The translations under genes and the position numbers were made by a program. A stretch of DNA of 64,000 nt, from contig BNBX01000014.1 of the NCBI GenBank assembly GCA_014656175.1, positions 62,001 through 126,000 of the forward strand, given 5' to 3'. Under the pieces are notes generated by a model, which saw only the letters and a list, made by a program, of their open reading frames with translations, had not been told where the DNA came from and did not search any database. This document shows, in pieces, positions 25,860 through 34,884 of the stretch (the stretch's first letter is position 1; each line of letters opens with the position of its first letter). The DNA comes from Streptomyces werraensis (lineage in GTDB: Bacteria; Actinomycetota; Actinomycetes; Streptomycetales; Streptomycetaceae).

Positions 25860-26930
25860 TCAGGAGGCGAGCCAGGAGGCGGTGTACGAGTCGATCTCGG
25901 CGGTGATCCGCGCCTTGCCGGCCGGGTCGAGGAAGGACGCCTCGACCGCGTTCTTCGCCAGGTCGGCGAGGCCCCGCTCGTCGAGGTCCAGCAGACGCGC
26001 GGCGACCGCGTACTCGTTGGCGAGGTCGGTGCCGAACATCGGCGGGTCGTCGGAGTTGATCGTCACCAGCACCCCGGCCCGGGCGAACTCCTTGATCGGG
26101 TGCTCGTCGAGGGTGGCGACCGCGCGGGTGGCGATGTTGGACGTCGGGCACACCTCCAGCGGGATGCGCCGCTCGGCGAGGTGCTGCAGCAGCTTCGGGT
26201 CCCGCGCGGCGCTCGTGCCGTGGCCGATGCGCTCGGCGCCCAGCTCGTTCAGCGCGTCCCAGATCGTCTCCGGTCCCGTGGTCTCGCCCGCGTGCGGCAC
26301 CGAGCGCAGCCCGGCGGCGATCGCGCGGTCGAAGTACGGCTTGAACTGCGGGCGCGGCACGCCGATCTCGGGGCCGCCCAGGCCGAAGGAGACCAGGCCC
26401 TCCGGGCGCAGCCGGTCGTCGGTGGCGAGCCGCGTGGTCTCCTCGGCGGCCTCGAGACCGGCCTCGCCCGGGATGTCGAAGCACCAGCGCAGCACGGTGC
26501 CCAGCTCGCTCTCGGCCGCCTTGCGGGCGTCCTCGATCGCGTCCATGAAGGCACGCTCGTCGACCCCGCGGCGGGTCGAGGAGAACGGGGTGATGGTCAG
26601 CTCGGCGTACCGCACCTGCTGCCGGGCCAGCTCGCGGGCCACTTCGTACGTCAGCAGCCGCACGTCCTCGGGGGTGCGGATCAGGTCGACGACGGACAGG
26701 TACACCTCGATGAAGTGCGCGAAGTCCGTGAAGGTGAAGTAGTCGGCGAGGGCCTCGGGGTCGGTGGGGACCTTCGAGTCGGGGTGGCGGGCGGCCAGTT
26801 CCGACACGATGCGGGGGGAGGCGGAGCCGACGTGGTGCACGTGCAGTTCCGCCTTGGGCAGTCCGGCGATGAAGGCGTGCAGGTCACGGACCTGTCCGGC
26901 GGTGGCCGCGGTGTCGTGGCGGTCGGTCAA
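25860..26930 (-). CDS. Adenosine deaminase-like protein
   Basis: 356 aa from a TTG at 26930, chosen because GGAGGA lies just upstream. Amidohydrolase fold of the adenosine/adenine deaminase group: metal HxH in AELHVHHVGSAS, then FGLGGPEIG, VPHAGETTGPETIW, ERIGHGTSA, LEVCPTSN and the metal Asp in NSDDPPMFGT. In classical adenosine deaminases the motif reads HxHLDG or HxHLEG. Here the acidic residue that contacts the sugar is replaced (HxHHVG), so the preferred nucleoside may differ. Salvage or inosine formation is the general role. First gene of an operon with GDPD. Confidence 0.88.
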   Translation of the reverse strand: MTDRHDTAATAGQVRDLHAFIAGLPKAELHVHHVGSASPRIVSELAARHPDSKVPTDPEALADYFTFTDFAHFIEVYLSVVDLIRTPEDVRLLTYEVARELARQQVRYAELTITPFSSTRRGVDERAFMDAIEDARKAAESELGTVLRWCFDIPGEAGLEAAEETTRLATDDRLRPEGLVSFGLGGPEIGVPRPQFKPYFDRAIAAGLRSVPHAGETTGPETIWDALNELGAERIGHGTSAARDPKLLQHLAERRIPLEVCPTSNIATRAVATLDEHPIKEFARAGVLVTINSDDPPMFGTDLANEYAVAARLLDLDERGLADLAKNAVEASFLDPAGKARITAEIDSYTASWLAS

Positions 26931-27081
26931 GGTTCCTCCCCGGGAACGGCGTCCCGGTCCGGGTCGCGGCGGGACGCGGTGATCGGCTGATCGGTGGTGC
27001 GGGGATCATCGTAGGCCCGGCGTACGCGCGAGGGGCGTGGGCCGTAGCATGACGGTTCGTCCGAGGAAGGGGTCGCAGCGC

Positions 27082-27966
27082 ATGTCCGACGACGCACCGG
27101 CACCGGGGGCAGGGGACCGCACGGGGGACGGAACGGCTCCGGCGGGTTCGTCCACCCCTGACGTGTGGCCGGCACCGGCCGACGGCGGGGCGCCGCACGT
27201 GGCCCCCCTGGACGGCTCGCTGGTGGACGCGCGGACCACGGAGACGGGGCGCGCGACACCCTCGCCGCGGGACGCGGAGGCGCCCGCCGCGGATCCCTGG
27301 GCGCTGCCCGGCGACCGCGCGCCGGCCTCCGGCGGTCCGGGTGAGACCGTGGTGGCGGGGGAGACCGCGCCGTGGTCGCCGCCCACCGTGCACGACCGGT
27401 CGGCTTCCGGGACGTCCGGTGCGTCCGCCGTGCACGACCAGCAGACGGTGACGTCCTTCCCGGCGGCCTCCGACGTGACGCCGCCCGCGCCCGCGTACGG
27501 CGGTGCGTGGGCGGGGCCCTCGGGGGCGACGGCGCCCGTGCCGCAGCCCGCCGTCGGACCGGCGGCTGCCGACCCCTTCGCGCCTCCGGCCGCGGGTGCG
27601 GCCGTGCCGCCGCCGCCCATCGGGCCGGAGGGGCCGGGGCAGGTCCCCTACGGCTACCCGCACGCTGGGTACCCGGGTGGTGCGCCCGCCCAGGGGTACT
27701 CCGGCTGGGGCGGTGTCCCGCCCCTGCCGAGCAACGGCATGGGTGTCGCGTCCTTGGTGCTGGGGATCATCGCGGCGGCCGCGTTCTGCTTGTGGCCGGT
27801 GGCCATCGTGCTGGGCGTCCTCGCGGTGATCTTCGGTGCGATCGGGCGCGGCAAGGCGAATCGCGGCGAGGCGACGAACGGGGGGCAGGCTCTGGCGGGG
27901 GTCATCTGCGGGGCGGTGGGGGGTGCGCTGGCGCTTGCGTTCGGCGTGATCGTGCTGGTCACGTGA
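27082..27966 (+). CDS. DUF4190-domain membrane protein with long Pro/Ala-rich N-terminus
   Basis: 294 aa from ATG 27082 (GAGGAAGG upstream). Residues 1-225 are low complexity and rich in Pro, Ala and Gly, ending in a Tyr/Gly/Pro segment (YGYPHAGYPGGAPAQGYSGW). The C-terminal DUF4190 unit has two hydrophobic helices flanking a conserved loop: NGMGVASLVLGIIAAAAFCL, IFGAIGRGKANRGEATNGGQ and ALAGVICGAVGGALALAFG. Such proteins are very common in Streptomyces and their role is unknown; membrane-associated scaffolding is a guess. Confidence 0.8.
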   Translation: MSDDAPAPGAGDRTGDGTAPAGSSTPDVWPAPADGGAPHVAPLDGSLVDARTTETGRATPSPRDAEAPAADPWALPGDRAPASGGPGETVVAGETAPWSPPTVHDRSASGTSGASAVHDQQTVTSFPAASDVTPPAPAYGGAWAGPSGATAPVPQPAVGPAAADPFAPPAAGAAVPPPPIGPEGPGQVPYGYPHAGYPGGAPAQGYSGWGGVPPLPSNGMGVASLVLGIIAAAAFCLWPVAIVLGVLAVIFGAIGRGKANRGEATNGGQALAGVICGAVGGALALAFGVIVLVT

Positions 27967-28268
27967 GCTCGAGGGGCTTCTCCGGACGGGGGTTCACCCC
28001 CGAGGCCCGGAGGCGCGCCGTCCGCCGTTGACGGTCCCGGCGTCGACCGGGTGCCGCCTGCGCCCACCCTCCCCCACTCTCGGCTTCGCTCGAGCGGGAG
28101 GTACCCCCATCGCCCCAGCGGCACGACTGCCCGCAGCCGGCGTTCTTCGGGAGCGCGGGGAACTGCGCGACCAGCTCCGGACTGCCCGCACCCGGCGCCG
28201 AAGAGGTGCCGTCGGACTGCCCGCCGGCAGCGGCGGCGTACGTCGCACCCCCGTCCCGCGCCCCGGGG
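27967..28268. repeat. Intergenic stretch with two recurrent Streptomyces repeat elements
   Basis: No gene seen. Two sequences that I recognise as recurring in many Streptomyces intergenic regions occur here. One is a hairpin element at 28068-28112, with CCTCCC at 28068-28073 pairing with GGGAGG at 28096-28101 around CTCGGCTTCGCTCGAG. The other is GCGCGGGGAACTGCGCGACC at 28153-28172. A related copy of the second lies inverted at about 44728-44785. They may act as terminators, since both flanking genes converge here. Confidence 0.6.
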
Positions 28269-28871
28269 CTACCCCGCAGTCCCCGCTTCCGCCCCCGCCG
28301 TCTCCCGCAACCGCCTCCGCGCCTCCATCAGCGCGAAGCCCAGCAGGTTCGGGCCGCGCCAGCGGTTCGGGTCGTTCGCCGCCTCCGCGTCGGCCGCCAG
28401 GCCTATGCCCCAGACCCGGTCGACGGGGCTGGCCTCGACGAGGACCCGGTCGCCGGTGTTCAGGAGGAAGGACCGCAGCTCACCGTGAGCCGCGAACTTG
28501 TGCACGCTGCCCTCCACCACGATCCCGAACCGCTCCCGCCGCCAGATCTCCTCGTCGAAGCCCCGGACCAGGCGTCCCGCCTTCTTCGCCTCCGAGGGAT
28601 GACCCGCGGCCAGTACGCGCCGCTCACCCTCCGTGTCGTCGAAGAGGCGGGCCTTGGCCGCCATCATCCAGTGCTCTGCGGTCGCGTACTCCACGCCGTC
28701 GACGGTGAACGGGGACGGCCACCACTGGCTCAGGCAGCTCGCCCCCACGCGCCCGTCGGGCAGCGGCCGGTGGCCCCAGAAGTGCAGGTATTTCACCCGC
28801 TCCCCGGCCCGCACCGCTTCGATCAGCGCCTCCCGGGACGCCACCGTTCGTACGGTCCCGTCCACGCTCAT
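28269..28871 (-). CDS. NADAR-family protein (YbiA-like N-glycosidase fold)
   Basis: 200 aa from ATG 28871. The family hydrolyses N-glycosidic bonds in riboflavin intermediates and, for some members, removes ADP-ribose from guanine in DNA. Conserved parts: VKYLHFWGHRPLPDG, SQWWPSPFTVDGVEYATAEHWMMAAKARLF, LVRGFDEEIWRRERFGIVVEG and the C-terminal VEASPVDRVWGIGL. Divergent from the polyamine operon across a repeat-rich promoter region. Co-regulation is possible but nothing shows a shared pathway. Confidence 0.85.
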   Translation of the reverse strand: MSVDGTVRTVASREALIEAVRAGERVKYLHFWGHRPLPDGRVGASCLSQWWPSPFTVDGVEYATAEHWMMAAKARLFDDTEGERRVLAAGHPSEAKKAGRLVRGFDEEIWRRERFGIVVEGSVHKFAAHGELRSFLLNTGDRVLVEASPVDRVWGIGLAADAEAANDPNRWRGPNLLGFALMEARRRLRETAGAEAGTAG

Positions 28872-28922
28872 CACCCCCCCATGCCGATCCCTGCGCAGAG
28901 CAGTCTCGCAGGCACCACTGAC

Positions 28923-29002
28923 ATTCCGTCCTGCCTTTTCCGTTGCCACTCGACACCTGGTCGACAGATTCCGTCGCGTAACCAAATGGCAACAACGGAA
29001 TC
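28923..29002. promoter_or_regulatory. Operator-like repeats, ATTCCGT motif
   Basis: Three copies of one heptamer lie between the divergent NADAR and polyamine genes: ATTCCGT at 28923-28929, GATTCCGT at 28967-28974 and its inverse ACGGAATC at 28995-29002. The last two form a perfect 8-bp inverted repeat. A longer imperfect pair (TTCCGTTGCCA / TGGCAACAACGGAA) overlaps them. This is a candidate binding region for the regulator of the polyamine operon. Confidence 0.5.
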
Positions 29003-29004
29003 AC

Positions 29005-29033
29005 TTGTTGGAGTGCCTCCGCTCTGTCAGGAT
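29005..29033 (+). promoter_or_regulatory. Promoter of the polyamine uptake/catabolism operon
   Basis: TTGTTG (29005-29010), 17-base spacer, CAGGAT (29028-29033). The predicted start is near 29040, about 50 bases before the first ATG. The operator-like repeats end three bases upstream of the -35. Confidence 0.6.
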
Positions 29034-29092
29034 CGGCACTCAAATCGAGCTCAAGCCACGCCGCCCCCCTCGGGGACACGGAGGAGAGCGAC

Positions 29093-30628
29093 ATGCACAA
29101 ACCCGGCTCCACCCCGCAGGACCGCTTCCCGGCCGCCGAACGGTTCGCGGACGGCGCGCAGTTCATCGCGGGCCGCCTGACGAAGGGCGCTTCGGGACGC
29201 ACCCACGCGGTGGTCGACCCGGCCACCGGCGAGGAGGTGTACACCTACGACCTCGCCGGCGCCGACGACGTCGACGCGGCCGTCGCCGCCGCGCGGGAGG
29301 CGTTCCCCGCCTGGGCGGCCGCCACCCCCGGCGAGCGCTCCGACGCCCTGCACCGGTTCGCGGCCGTGGTCGCCGAGCGGGCGGAGGACTTCGCCCGCGC
29401 CGAGTCCCTGCAGTGCGGCAAGCCCCTGAAGCTGAGCCGCGAGTTCGACGTGCCCGGCACGATCGACAACATCACCTTCTTCGCCGGCGCCGCCCGACAC
29501 CTCGCGGGCCGGTCGGCAGGCGAGTACTCGGGCGACCACACCTCCTACGTCCGGCGCGAGCCCATCGGCGTCGTCGGCTCCATCGCCCCCTGGAACTACC
29601 CGCTGCAGATGGCCGCGTGGAAGATCCTCCCGGCGATCGCGGCGGGCAACACCGTCGTGCTGAAGCCCGCCGAGCTCACCCCCCTGACCTCGCTGCTGTT
29701 CGCGCAGGCCGCCACCGACGCCGGCATCCCGGACGGCGTGATCAACATCGTCACCGGCACCGGCAAGGAGGCGGGTGAGCACCTGGTCGGCCACCCCGAC
29801 GTGGCCATGACCTCCTTCACCGGCTCCACCGCGGTCGGCAAGCGCGTCGCGGAGATCGCCACCGCCACCGTCAAGCGCCTCCACCTGGAGCTGGGCGGCA
29901 AGGCCCCCTTCGTGGTCTTCGACGACGCCGACCTCGACGCGGCCGTCAACGGCGCCGTCGCGGGCGCCCTCATCAACACCGGCCAGGACTGCACCGCCGC
30001 CACGCGCGCGTACGTGCAGCGCCCCCTGTACGACGCGTTCGTCGAGCGCACCGCCGCGCTGATGGAGACCGTCCGGCTCGGCGACCCCTTCGCCCCCGGC
30101 ACCGACCTCGGCCCGCTCGTCTCCCACGCCCAGCGCGACAGGGTGGCCGGTTTCGTCGAACGCGCGCGTGCCTACGCGCGCGTGGTGACCGGCGGTGAGA
30201 CACCTCTGGGTGATTTGGCACGGGGCGCGTACTATCGCCCCACGCTGATCGCCGACGCCGCACAGGACAGCGAGGTCGTGCAGTCGGAGATCTTCGGACC
30301 GGTGCTGGTCGTCCTGCCCTTCGACACCGACGACGAGGGCATCGCACTCGCCAACGACACCCCGTACGGCCTCGCCGCCTCCGCCTGGAGCCGGGACGTG
30401 TACCGCACGGGCCGGGCCACCCGCGAGATCAAGGCGGGGTGCGTGTGGATCAACGACCACATCCCGATCATCAGCGAGATGCCGCACGGCGGCTACAAGG
30501 CGTCCGGCTTCGGCAAGGACATGTCCGCGTACTCCTTCGAGGAGTACACCCAGATCAAACACGTCATGTTCGACAACACCGCGGTGGTCCGCAAGGACTG
30601 GCACCGCACCGTCTTCGGGGACCGATAG
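29093..30628 (+). CDS. Gamma-aminobutyraldehyde dehydrogenase
   Basis: 511 aa, GGAGGAGAG upstream. NAD-dependent aldehyde dehydrogenase: PWNYPLQMAAWKILPAIAAGN, LKPAELTPLTS, SFTGSTAVGKR, LELGGKAPFVVFDDADLD, catalytic Cys300 in NTGQDCTAATRA, EIFGPVLVVLPF and GFGKDMSAYSFEEYTQIKH. The ending and the linkage to polyamine importer genes fit oxidation of 4-aminobutanal to GABA. It is similar in plan to the enzyme at 22513-23952 but has a longer N-terminus (about 25 residues). First gene of the operon ending with the PuuB-like oxidase. Confidence 0.9.
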   Translation: MHKPGSTPQDRFPAAERFADGAQFIAGRLTKGASGRTHAVVDPATGEEVYTYDLAGADDVDAAVAAAREAFPAWAAATPGERSDALHRFAAVVAERAEDFARAESLQCGKPLKLSREFDVPGTIDNITFFAGAARHLAGRSAGEYSGDHTSYVRREPIGVVGSIAPWNYPLQMAAWKILPAIAAGNTVVLKPAELTPLTSLLFAQAATDAGIPDGVINIVTGTGKEAGEHLVGHPDVAMTSFTGSTAVGKRVAEIATATVKRLHLELGGKAPFVVFDDADLDAAVNGAVAGALINTGQDCTAATRAYVQRPLYDAFVERTAALMETVRLGDPFAPGTDLGPLVSHAQRDRVAGFVERARAYARVVTGGETPLGDLARGAYYRPTLIADAAQDSEVVQSEIFGPVLVVLPFDTDDEGIALANDTPYGLAASAWSRDVYRTGRATREIKAGCVWINDHIPIISEMPHGGYKASGFGKDMSAYSFEEYTQIKHVMFDNTAVVRKDWHRTVFGDR

Positions 30629-30677
30629 CAGCCAGGCCGCCCGACCCGCGGCCACTTCCCGAAAGGGCACCACGCGC

Positions 30678-31925
30678 ATGGAGCAGTACGAGCCCGACCG
30701 CCTCTCGCCGGCCCAGGAGGCCGCGATACGGCGCAGTTTCCGCAACGGCAGGGCGGCCCTCACCCGCCGCTCCCTGCTGCGCGCCTCAGCGGGCGGCGCC
30801 CTCGCGGTCGGCGGCCTGGGCGCGCTGAGCGCCTGCGGCATCCCCGCGGCCGGGAACACCGAGGGCGGCGTCTCCGCGGAGGACCGCTCGGCCAAGGAGA
30901 AGACCGTGAGCTTCTCCAACTGGACCGAGTACATGGACATCGACGAGAGCGGCCGCCGGCACCCCACGCTGGACGCGTTCACGCAACGCACCGGCATCAA
31001 GGTCAAGTACACCGAGGACATCAACGACAACACCGAGTTCTTCGGCAAGATCAAACCGCAGCTGGCCGCGGGCCAGGACACCGGCCGCGACATCATCGTC
31101 CTCACCGACTGGCTGGCCGCCCGCCTGATCCGCCTCGGCTGGGTGCAGAAGCTGGACGCCTCCAACCTGCCGCACGCCTTCGCCAACGTGGCCTCGTCGT
31201 ACCGCACCCCCGACTGGGACCCGGGCCGCGCCTACTCGTACCCCTGGCAGGGCATCGCGACCGTCATCGCGTACAACAGGAAGGCGCTCGACGGGGTCGA
31301 GGTGAAGACCTTGTCCGACCTGCTGGACAACCCGAAGCTCAAGGGCCGGGTCGGGCTGCTCACCGAGATGCGCGACACCATGGGCATGGCGCTGCTCGAC
31401 ATGGACAAGGACCCGCGGTCCTTCAGCGCCGACGACTACGACGCGGCCCTCGCCCGGCTGCAGAAGTCCGTCGACAAGGGCCAGATCCGCAGGTTCACCG
31501 GCAACGACTACACCTCGGACCTCACCAAGGGCGACCTCGCCGCGTGCGTCGCGTGGGCCGGTGACGTCGTCCAGCTCCAGGCCGACAACCCGGACATCGG
31601 CTTCGTCATCCCGGACAGCGGCTACATGCTCTCCAGCGACAACATGCTGATCCCCAACAAGGCCCGGCACAAGACGAACGCCGAGCGCCTCATCGACTAC
31701 TACTTCGAGCCGCAGCCGGCCGCCCAGCTCGCCGCCTACATCAACTTCGTCTGTCCGGTCGACGGGGTGAAGGAGGAGCTCGCGAAGCTCGACGAGGACG
31801 CGGCGAACAACCCGCTGATCCTCCCCGATAAGGCCATGCAGGCCAAGTCCCGTGCCTTCCGCTCGCTGAGTTCCGAGGAAGAGACGGCATTCGAAGGCAA
31901 GTTCGCGAAGCTCACTGGGGCGTGA
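30678..31925 (+). CDS. Spermidine/putrescine-binding lipoprotein (PotD/PotF-like)
   Basis: 415 aa. The N-terminus has a twin-arginine motif (TRRSLLRAS, Arg 30-31) and a lipobox ending GALSAC with Cys53, so it is probably a Tat-exported lipoprotein. The binding fold contains VSFSNWTEYMDIDESG, EDINDNTEFFGKIKPQL, YPWQGIATVIAYNRKA and SDLTKGDLAACVAWAGDVVQL. The last has the Trp/Asp pattern used for amine recognition in PotD. It delivers polyamines to the permeases encoded next. Lies 49 bases after the dehydrogenase. Confidence 0.92.
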   Translation: MEQYEPDRLSPAQEAAIRRSFRNGRAALTRRSLLRASAGGALAVGGLGALSACGIPAAGNTEGGVSAEDRSAKEKTVSFSNWTEYMDIDESGRRHPTLDAFTQRTGIKVKYTEDINDNTEFFGKIKPQLAAGQDTGRDIIVLTDWLAARLIRLGWVQKLDASNLPHAFANVASSYRTPDWDPGRAYSYPWQGIATVIAYNRKALDGVEVKTLSDLLDNPKLKGRVGLLTEMRDTMGMALLDMDKDPRSFSADDYDAALARLQKSVDKGQIRRFTGNDYTSDLTKGDLAACVAWAGDVVQLQADNPDIGFVIPDSGYMLSSDNMLIPNKARHKTNAERLIDYYFEPQPAAQLAAYINFVCPVDGVKEELAKLDEDAANNPLILPDKAMQAKSRAFRSLSSEEETAFEGKFAKLTGA

Positions 31926-31929
31926 CGAG

Positions 31930-33120
31930 ATGAAGACCACCGAAGAGACCACCACGGCCGGCGGCGGTGACGTCCGCCTCACCGGGATCAGCAAGACGTA
32001 CGGCGACTTCACCGCCGTGCACCCGCTCGACCTGACCGTCCCCGAAGGCTCCTTCTTCGCCCTGCTCGGCGCGTCCGGCTGCGGCAAGACCACCACCCTG
32101 CGCATGATCGCCGGTCTGGAGGAGCCCACCGCGGGCACGGTCCACCTCGGCGACCAGGACGTCACCGCGCTGCCGCCGTACAAGCGGCCGGTGAACACGG
32201 TCTTCCAGTCCTACGCCCTCTTCCCGCACCTCGACATCTACGAGAACGTCGCCTTCGGCCTGCGCCGGCGCGGCATCAAGAGCGTGAAGAAGCAGGTCGA
32301 GGAGATGCTGGAGCTGGTCCAGCTCGGCGAGCAGGCGCGCAAGAAGCCGCACCAGCTCTCCGGCGGCCAGCAGCAGCGCGTCGCCGTCGCCCGCGCGCTG
32401 ATCAACCACCCCAAGGTGCTCCTTCTCGACGAGCCGCTCGGCGCCCTCGACCTGAAGCTGCGCCGCCAGATGCAGCTGGAGCTCAAGCGGATCCAGACCG
32501 AGGTCGGCATCACCTTCGTGCACGTCACCCACGACCAGGAGGAGGCCATGACCATGGCCGACTGCGTCGCGGTGATGAACGCCGGCCGGGTCGAGCAGCT
32601 CGGCACCCCCGCCGACCTGTACGAGAACCCGCGCACCACCTTCGTCGCGAACTTCCTCGGCACCTCCAACTTCATCGAGGCCGAGGTGGACTCCACGTCG
32701 GGTGACGACATCGTGCTCAAGGCGGGCGGCGGCAAGCTGGTGCTGCACCGGGCCCGCGCGAGCGCGCCCGCCACCACCGGCGGCAGGATCCTCGCCGGGG
32801 TGCGCCCGGAGAAGATCTCCCTCACGCACGCAGACGACGCGGGCGACATACCCGACGGCCGCAACCGGATCACGGGCCGGATCACCGAGTCCAGCTTCAT
32901 CGGCGTCTCCACGCAGTTCGTCGTCGACAGCCCGGTCTGCTCCGACTTCGAGGTCTACGTGCAGAACATCGACCGGGACGCCCGGCTGGTGCCCGGCGCC
33001 GAGGTCGTCCTGCACTGGAACCCGGACCACACCTTCGGCCTCGACGCGGCACAGTCCCTGCTTGCCGGGACTGTGGGCTCCGCGGGCGTCGAGACGGCCG
33101 AGGAAGAGGTCGCCCGATGA
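31930..33120 (+). CDS. Polyamine ABC transporter ATP-binding protein (PotA-like)
   Basis: 396 aa. Walker A GASGCGKTTTLRMIAGL, Q-loop VFQSYALFPHL, signature LSGGQQQRVAVARAL, Walker B VLLLDEPLGALD and H-loop VTHDQEEAM. A C-terminal TOBE domain (about residues 285-370) carries VRPEKISL and the PotA-like TGRITESSFIGVSTQFVV. It couples ATP hydrolysis to polyamine uptake. The start is four bases after the binding-protein stop, and the end overlaps the next ATG by four bases. Confidence 0.93.
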   Translation: MKTTEETTTAGGGDVRLTGISKTYGDFTAVHPLDLTVPEGSFFALLGASGCGKTTTLRMIAGLEEPTAGTVHLGDQDVTALPPYKRPVNTVFQSYALFPHLDIYENVAFGLRRRGIKSVKKQVEEMLELVQLGEQARKKPHQLSGGQQQRVAVARALINHPKVLLLDEPLGALDLKLRRQMQLELKRIQTEVGITFVHVTHDQEEAMTMADCVAVMNAGRVEQLGTPADLYENPRTTFVANFLGTSNFIEAEVDSTSGDDIVLKAGGGKLVLHRARASAPATTGGRILAGVRPEKISLTHADDAGDIPDGRNRITGRITESSFIGVSTQFVVDSPVCSDFEVYVQNIDRDARLVPGAEVVLHWNPDHTFGLDAAQSLLAGTVGSAGVETAEEEVAR

Positions 33121-34046
33121 CCACGGTCACCGAGGCGCCGCCGGCGCCGGCGCCCGTCGCCCCCGAGAGGAAACCGCCGCGCAAACGCGGCCGCTGGACG
33201 CCGTACCTGCTGCTGCTGCCCGGTCTGCTCTGGCTCGTCGTGTTCTTCGCGCTGCCGGTGATCTACCAGGCCTCCACGTCCGTGCAGACGGGCTCCCTGG
33301 AGGAGGGCTACAAGGTCACCTGGCACTTCGCCACCTACTGGGACGCCCTGTCCGAGTACTGGCCGCAGTTCGTCCGCTCGGTGCTCTACGCGGCCTCCGC
33401 GACCGTGCTGTGCCTGCTGCTCGGCTATCCGCTGGCGTATCTGATCGCCTTCCGCGCGGGACGCTGGCGCAACCTGATCATGATCCTGGTCATCGCGCCG
33501 TTCTTCACCAGCTTCCTGATCCGCACCCTCGCCTGGAAGACGATCCTCGCCGACGGCGGCCCGGTGGTCGGCACCCTGGACGCGCTGCACGTCCTGGACG
33601 TCACCGCGTTCCTCGGCTGGACCGCCGGCGACCGGGTGCTCGCCACCCCGCTCGCGGTGGTGTGCGGTCTGACGTACAACTTCCTGCCGTTCATGATCCT
33701 TCCGCTCTACACCTCGCTGGAGCGGATCGACCCCCGGCTGCACGAGGCCGCCGGCGACCTCTACGCCAAGCCGTCGACCACCTTCCGCAAGGTCACCTTC
33801 CCGCTGTCGATGCCGGGCGTGGTCTCCGGCACGCTGCTGACCTTCATCCCGGCGTCCGGCGACTACATCAACTCGGACCTGCTCGGCTCCACCGACACCC
33901 GGATGGTCGGCAACGTCATCCAGTCCCAGTTCCTGCGGATCCTGGACTACCCGACGGCCGCGGCGCTCTCGTTCATCCTGATGGCCGCGATCCTCGCCGT
34001 CGTCACGGTCTACATCCGCAAGTCCGGCACGGAGGATCTGGTTTAA
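33117..34046 (+). CDS. Polyamine ABC transporter permease (PotB-like)
   Basis: 309 aa with six membrane segments after a basic, Pro-rich N-terminus. The EAA loop is HEAAGDLYAKPSTTFRKVTFPLSMPG (about residues 208-233), the docking site for the ATPase. The LLLLPGLLWLVVFFALPVIY start and the SGDYINSDLLGS region are typical of PotB/PotH. ATGA overlap with the ATPase gene implies coupling. Confidence 0.92.
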   Translation: MTTVTEAPPAPAPVAPERKPPRKRGRWTPYLLLLPGLLWLVVFFALPVIYQASTSVQTGSLEEGYKVTWHFATYWDALSEYWPQFVRSVLYAASATVLCLLLGYPLAYLIAFRAGRWRNLIMILVIAPFFTSFLIRTLAWKTILADGGPVVGTLDALHVLDVTAFLGWTAGDRVLATPLAVVCGLTYNFLPFMILPLYTSLERIDPRLHEAAGDLYAKPSTTFRKVTFPLSMPGVVSGTLLTFIPASGDYINSDLLGSTDTRMVGNVIQSQFLRILDYPTAAALSFILMAAILAVVTVYIRKSGTEDLV

Positions 34047-34847
34047 ATGGCCTTCGTCAATTGGTTCAAGCGCAACGTCGTCGTCATCGCGGGTCTGCTG
34101 ACGCTGGCCTACCTCCTCCTGCCGAACGTCGTCGTCACGGTGTTCTCCTTCAACCGGCCGAAGGGGCGCTTCAACTACCAGTGGCAGGAGTTCTCCACCG
34201 ACGCGTGGCGGGACCCGTGCGGGGTCTCCGGGCTGTGCGAGTCGCTGGGCCTCAGCCTGCAGATCGCCTTCTGGGCCACGCTCGGCGCCACGCTGCTCGG
34301 CACGATGATCGCGTTCGCGCTGGTCCGCTACCGCTTCCGCGCCCGCGGCGCGGTCAACTCGCTGATCTTCCTGCCGATGGCGATGCCCGAGGTGGTGATG
34401 GCGGCCTCGCTGCTCACCCTGTTCCTCAACATGGGTGCCGAGCTGGGCTTCTGGACGATCCTGATCGCCCACATCATGTTCTGCCTCAGCTTCGTCGTGG
34501 TCGCCGTGAAGGCACGCGTGATGTCGATGGACCCGCGTCTGGAGCAGGCCGCGCAGGACCTCTACGCCGGCCCGGCGCAGACGTTCCTGCGGGTCACGCT
34601 GCCGATCGCCGCCCCCGGCATCGCGGCGGGCGCGCTGCTCGCCTTCGCCCTGTCCTTCGACGACTTCATCATCACCAACTTCACCGCAGGTTCGACCGTC
34701 ACCTTCCCGATGTTCGTCTGGGGCTCCGCGCAGCGCGGCACGCCCGTCCAGATCAACGTCATCGGCACGGCCATGTTCGTGATCGCCGTGCTGCTGGTGC
34801 TGGTCTCCATGGCCGTCGCCAACCGCCGCAAGCGGCAGAAGGCATGA
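34047..34847 (+). CDS. Polyamine ABC transporter permease (PotC-like)
   Basis: 266 aa, six membrane segments. The EAA loop is EQAAQDLYAGPAQTFLRVTLP. SFDDFIITNFTAGSTVTFPMFVWG is the conserved PotC/PotI segment before the last helix. The ATG follows directly on the stop of the preceding permease. It forms the membrane channel with the PotB-like subunit. Confidence 0.92.
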   Translation: MAFVNWFKRNVVVIAGLLTLAYLLLPNVVVTVFSFNRPKGRFNYQWQEFSTDAWRDPCGVSGLCESLGLSLQIAFWATLGATLLGTMIAFALVRYRFRARGAVNSLIFLPMAMPEVVMAASLLTLFLNMGAELGFWTILIAHIMFCLSFVVVAVKARVMSMDPRLEQAAQDLYAGPAQTFLRVTLPIAAPGIAAGALLAFALSFDDFIITNFTAGSTVTFPMFVWGSAQRGTPVQINVIGTAMFVIAVLLVLVSMAVANRRKRQKA

Positions 34848-34884
34848 CTCGCTGATCCACAGTCCGCAGTAGGGAGTTGAGATC

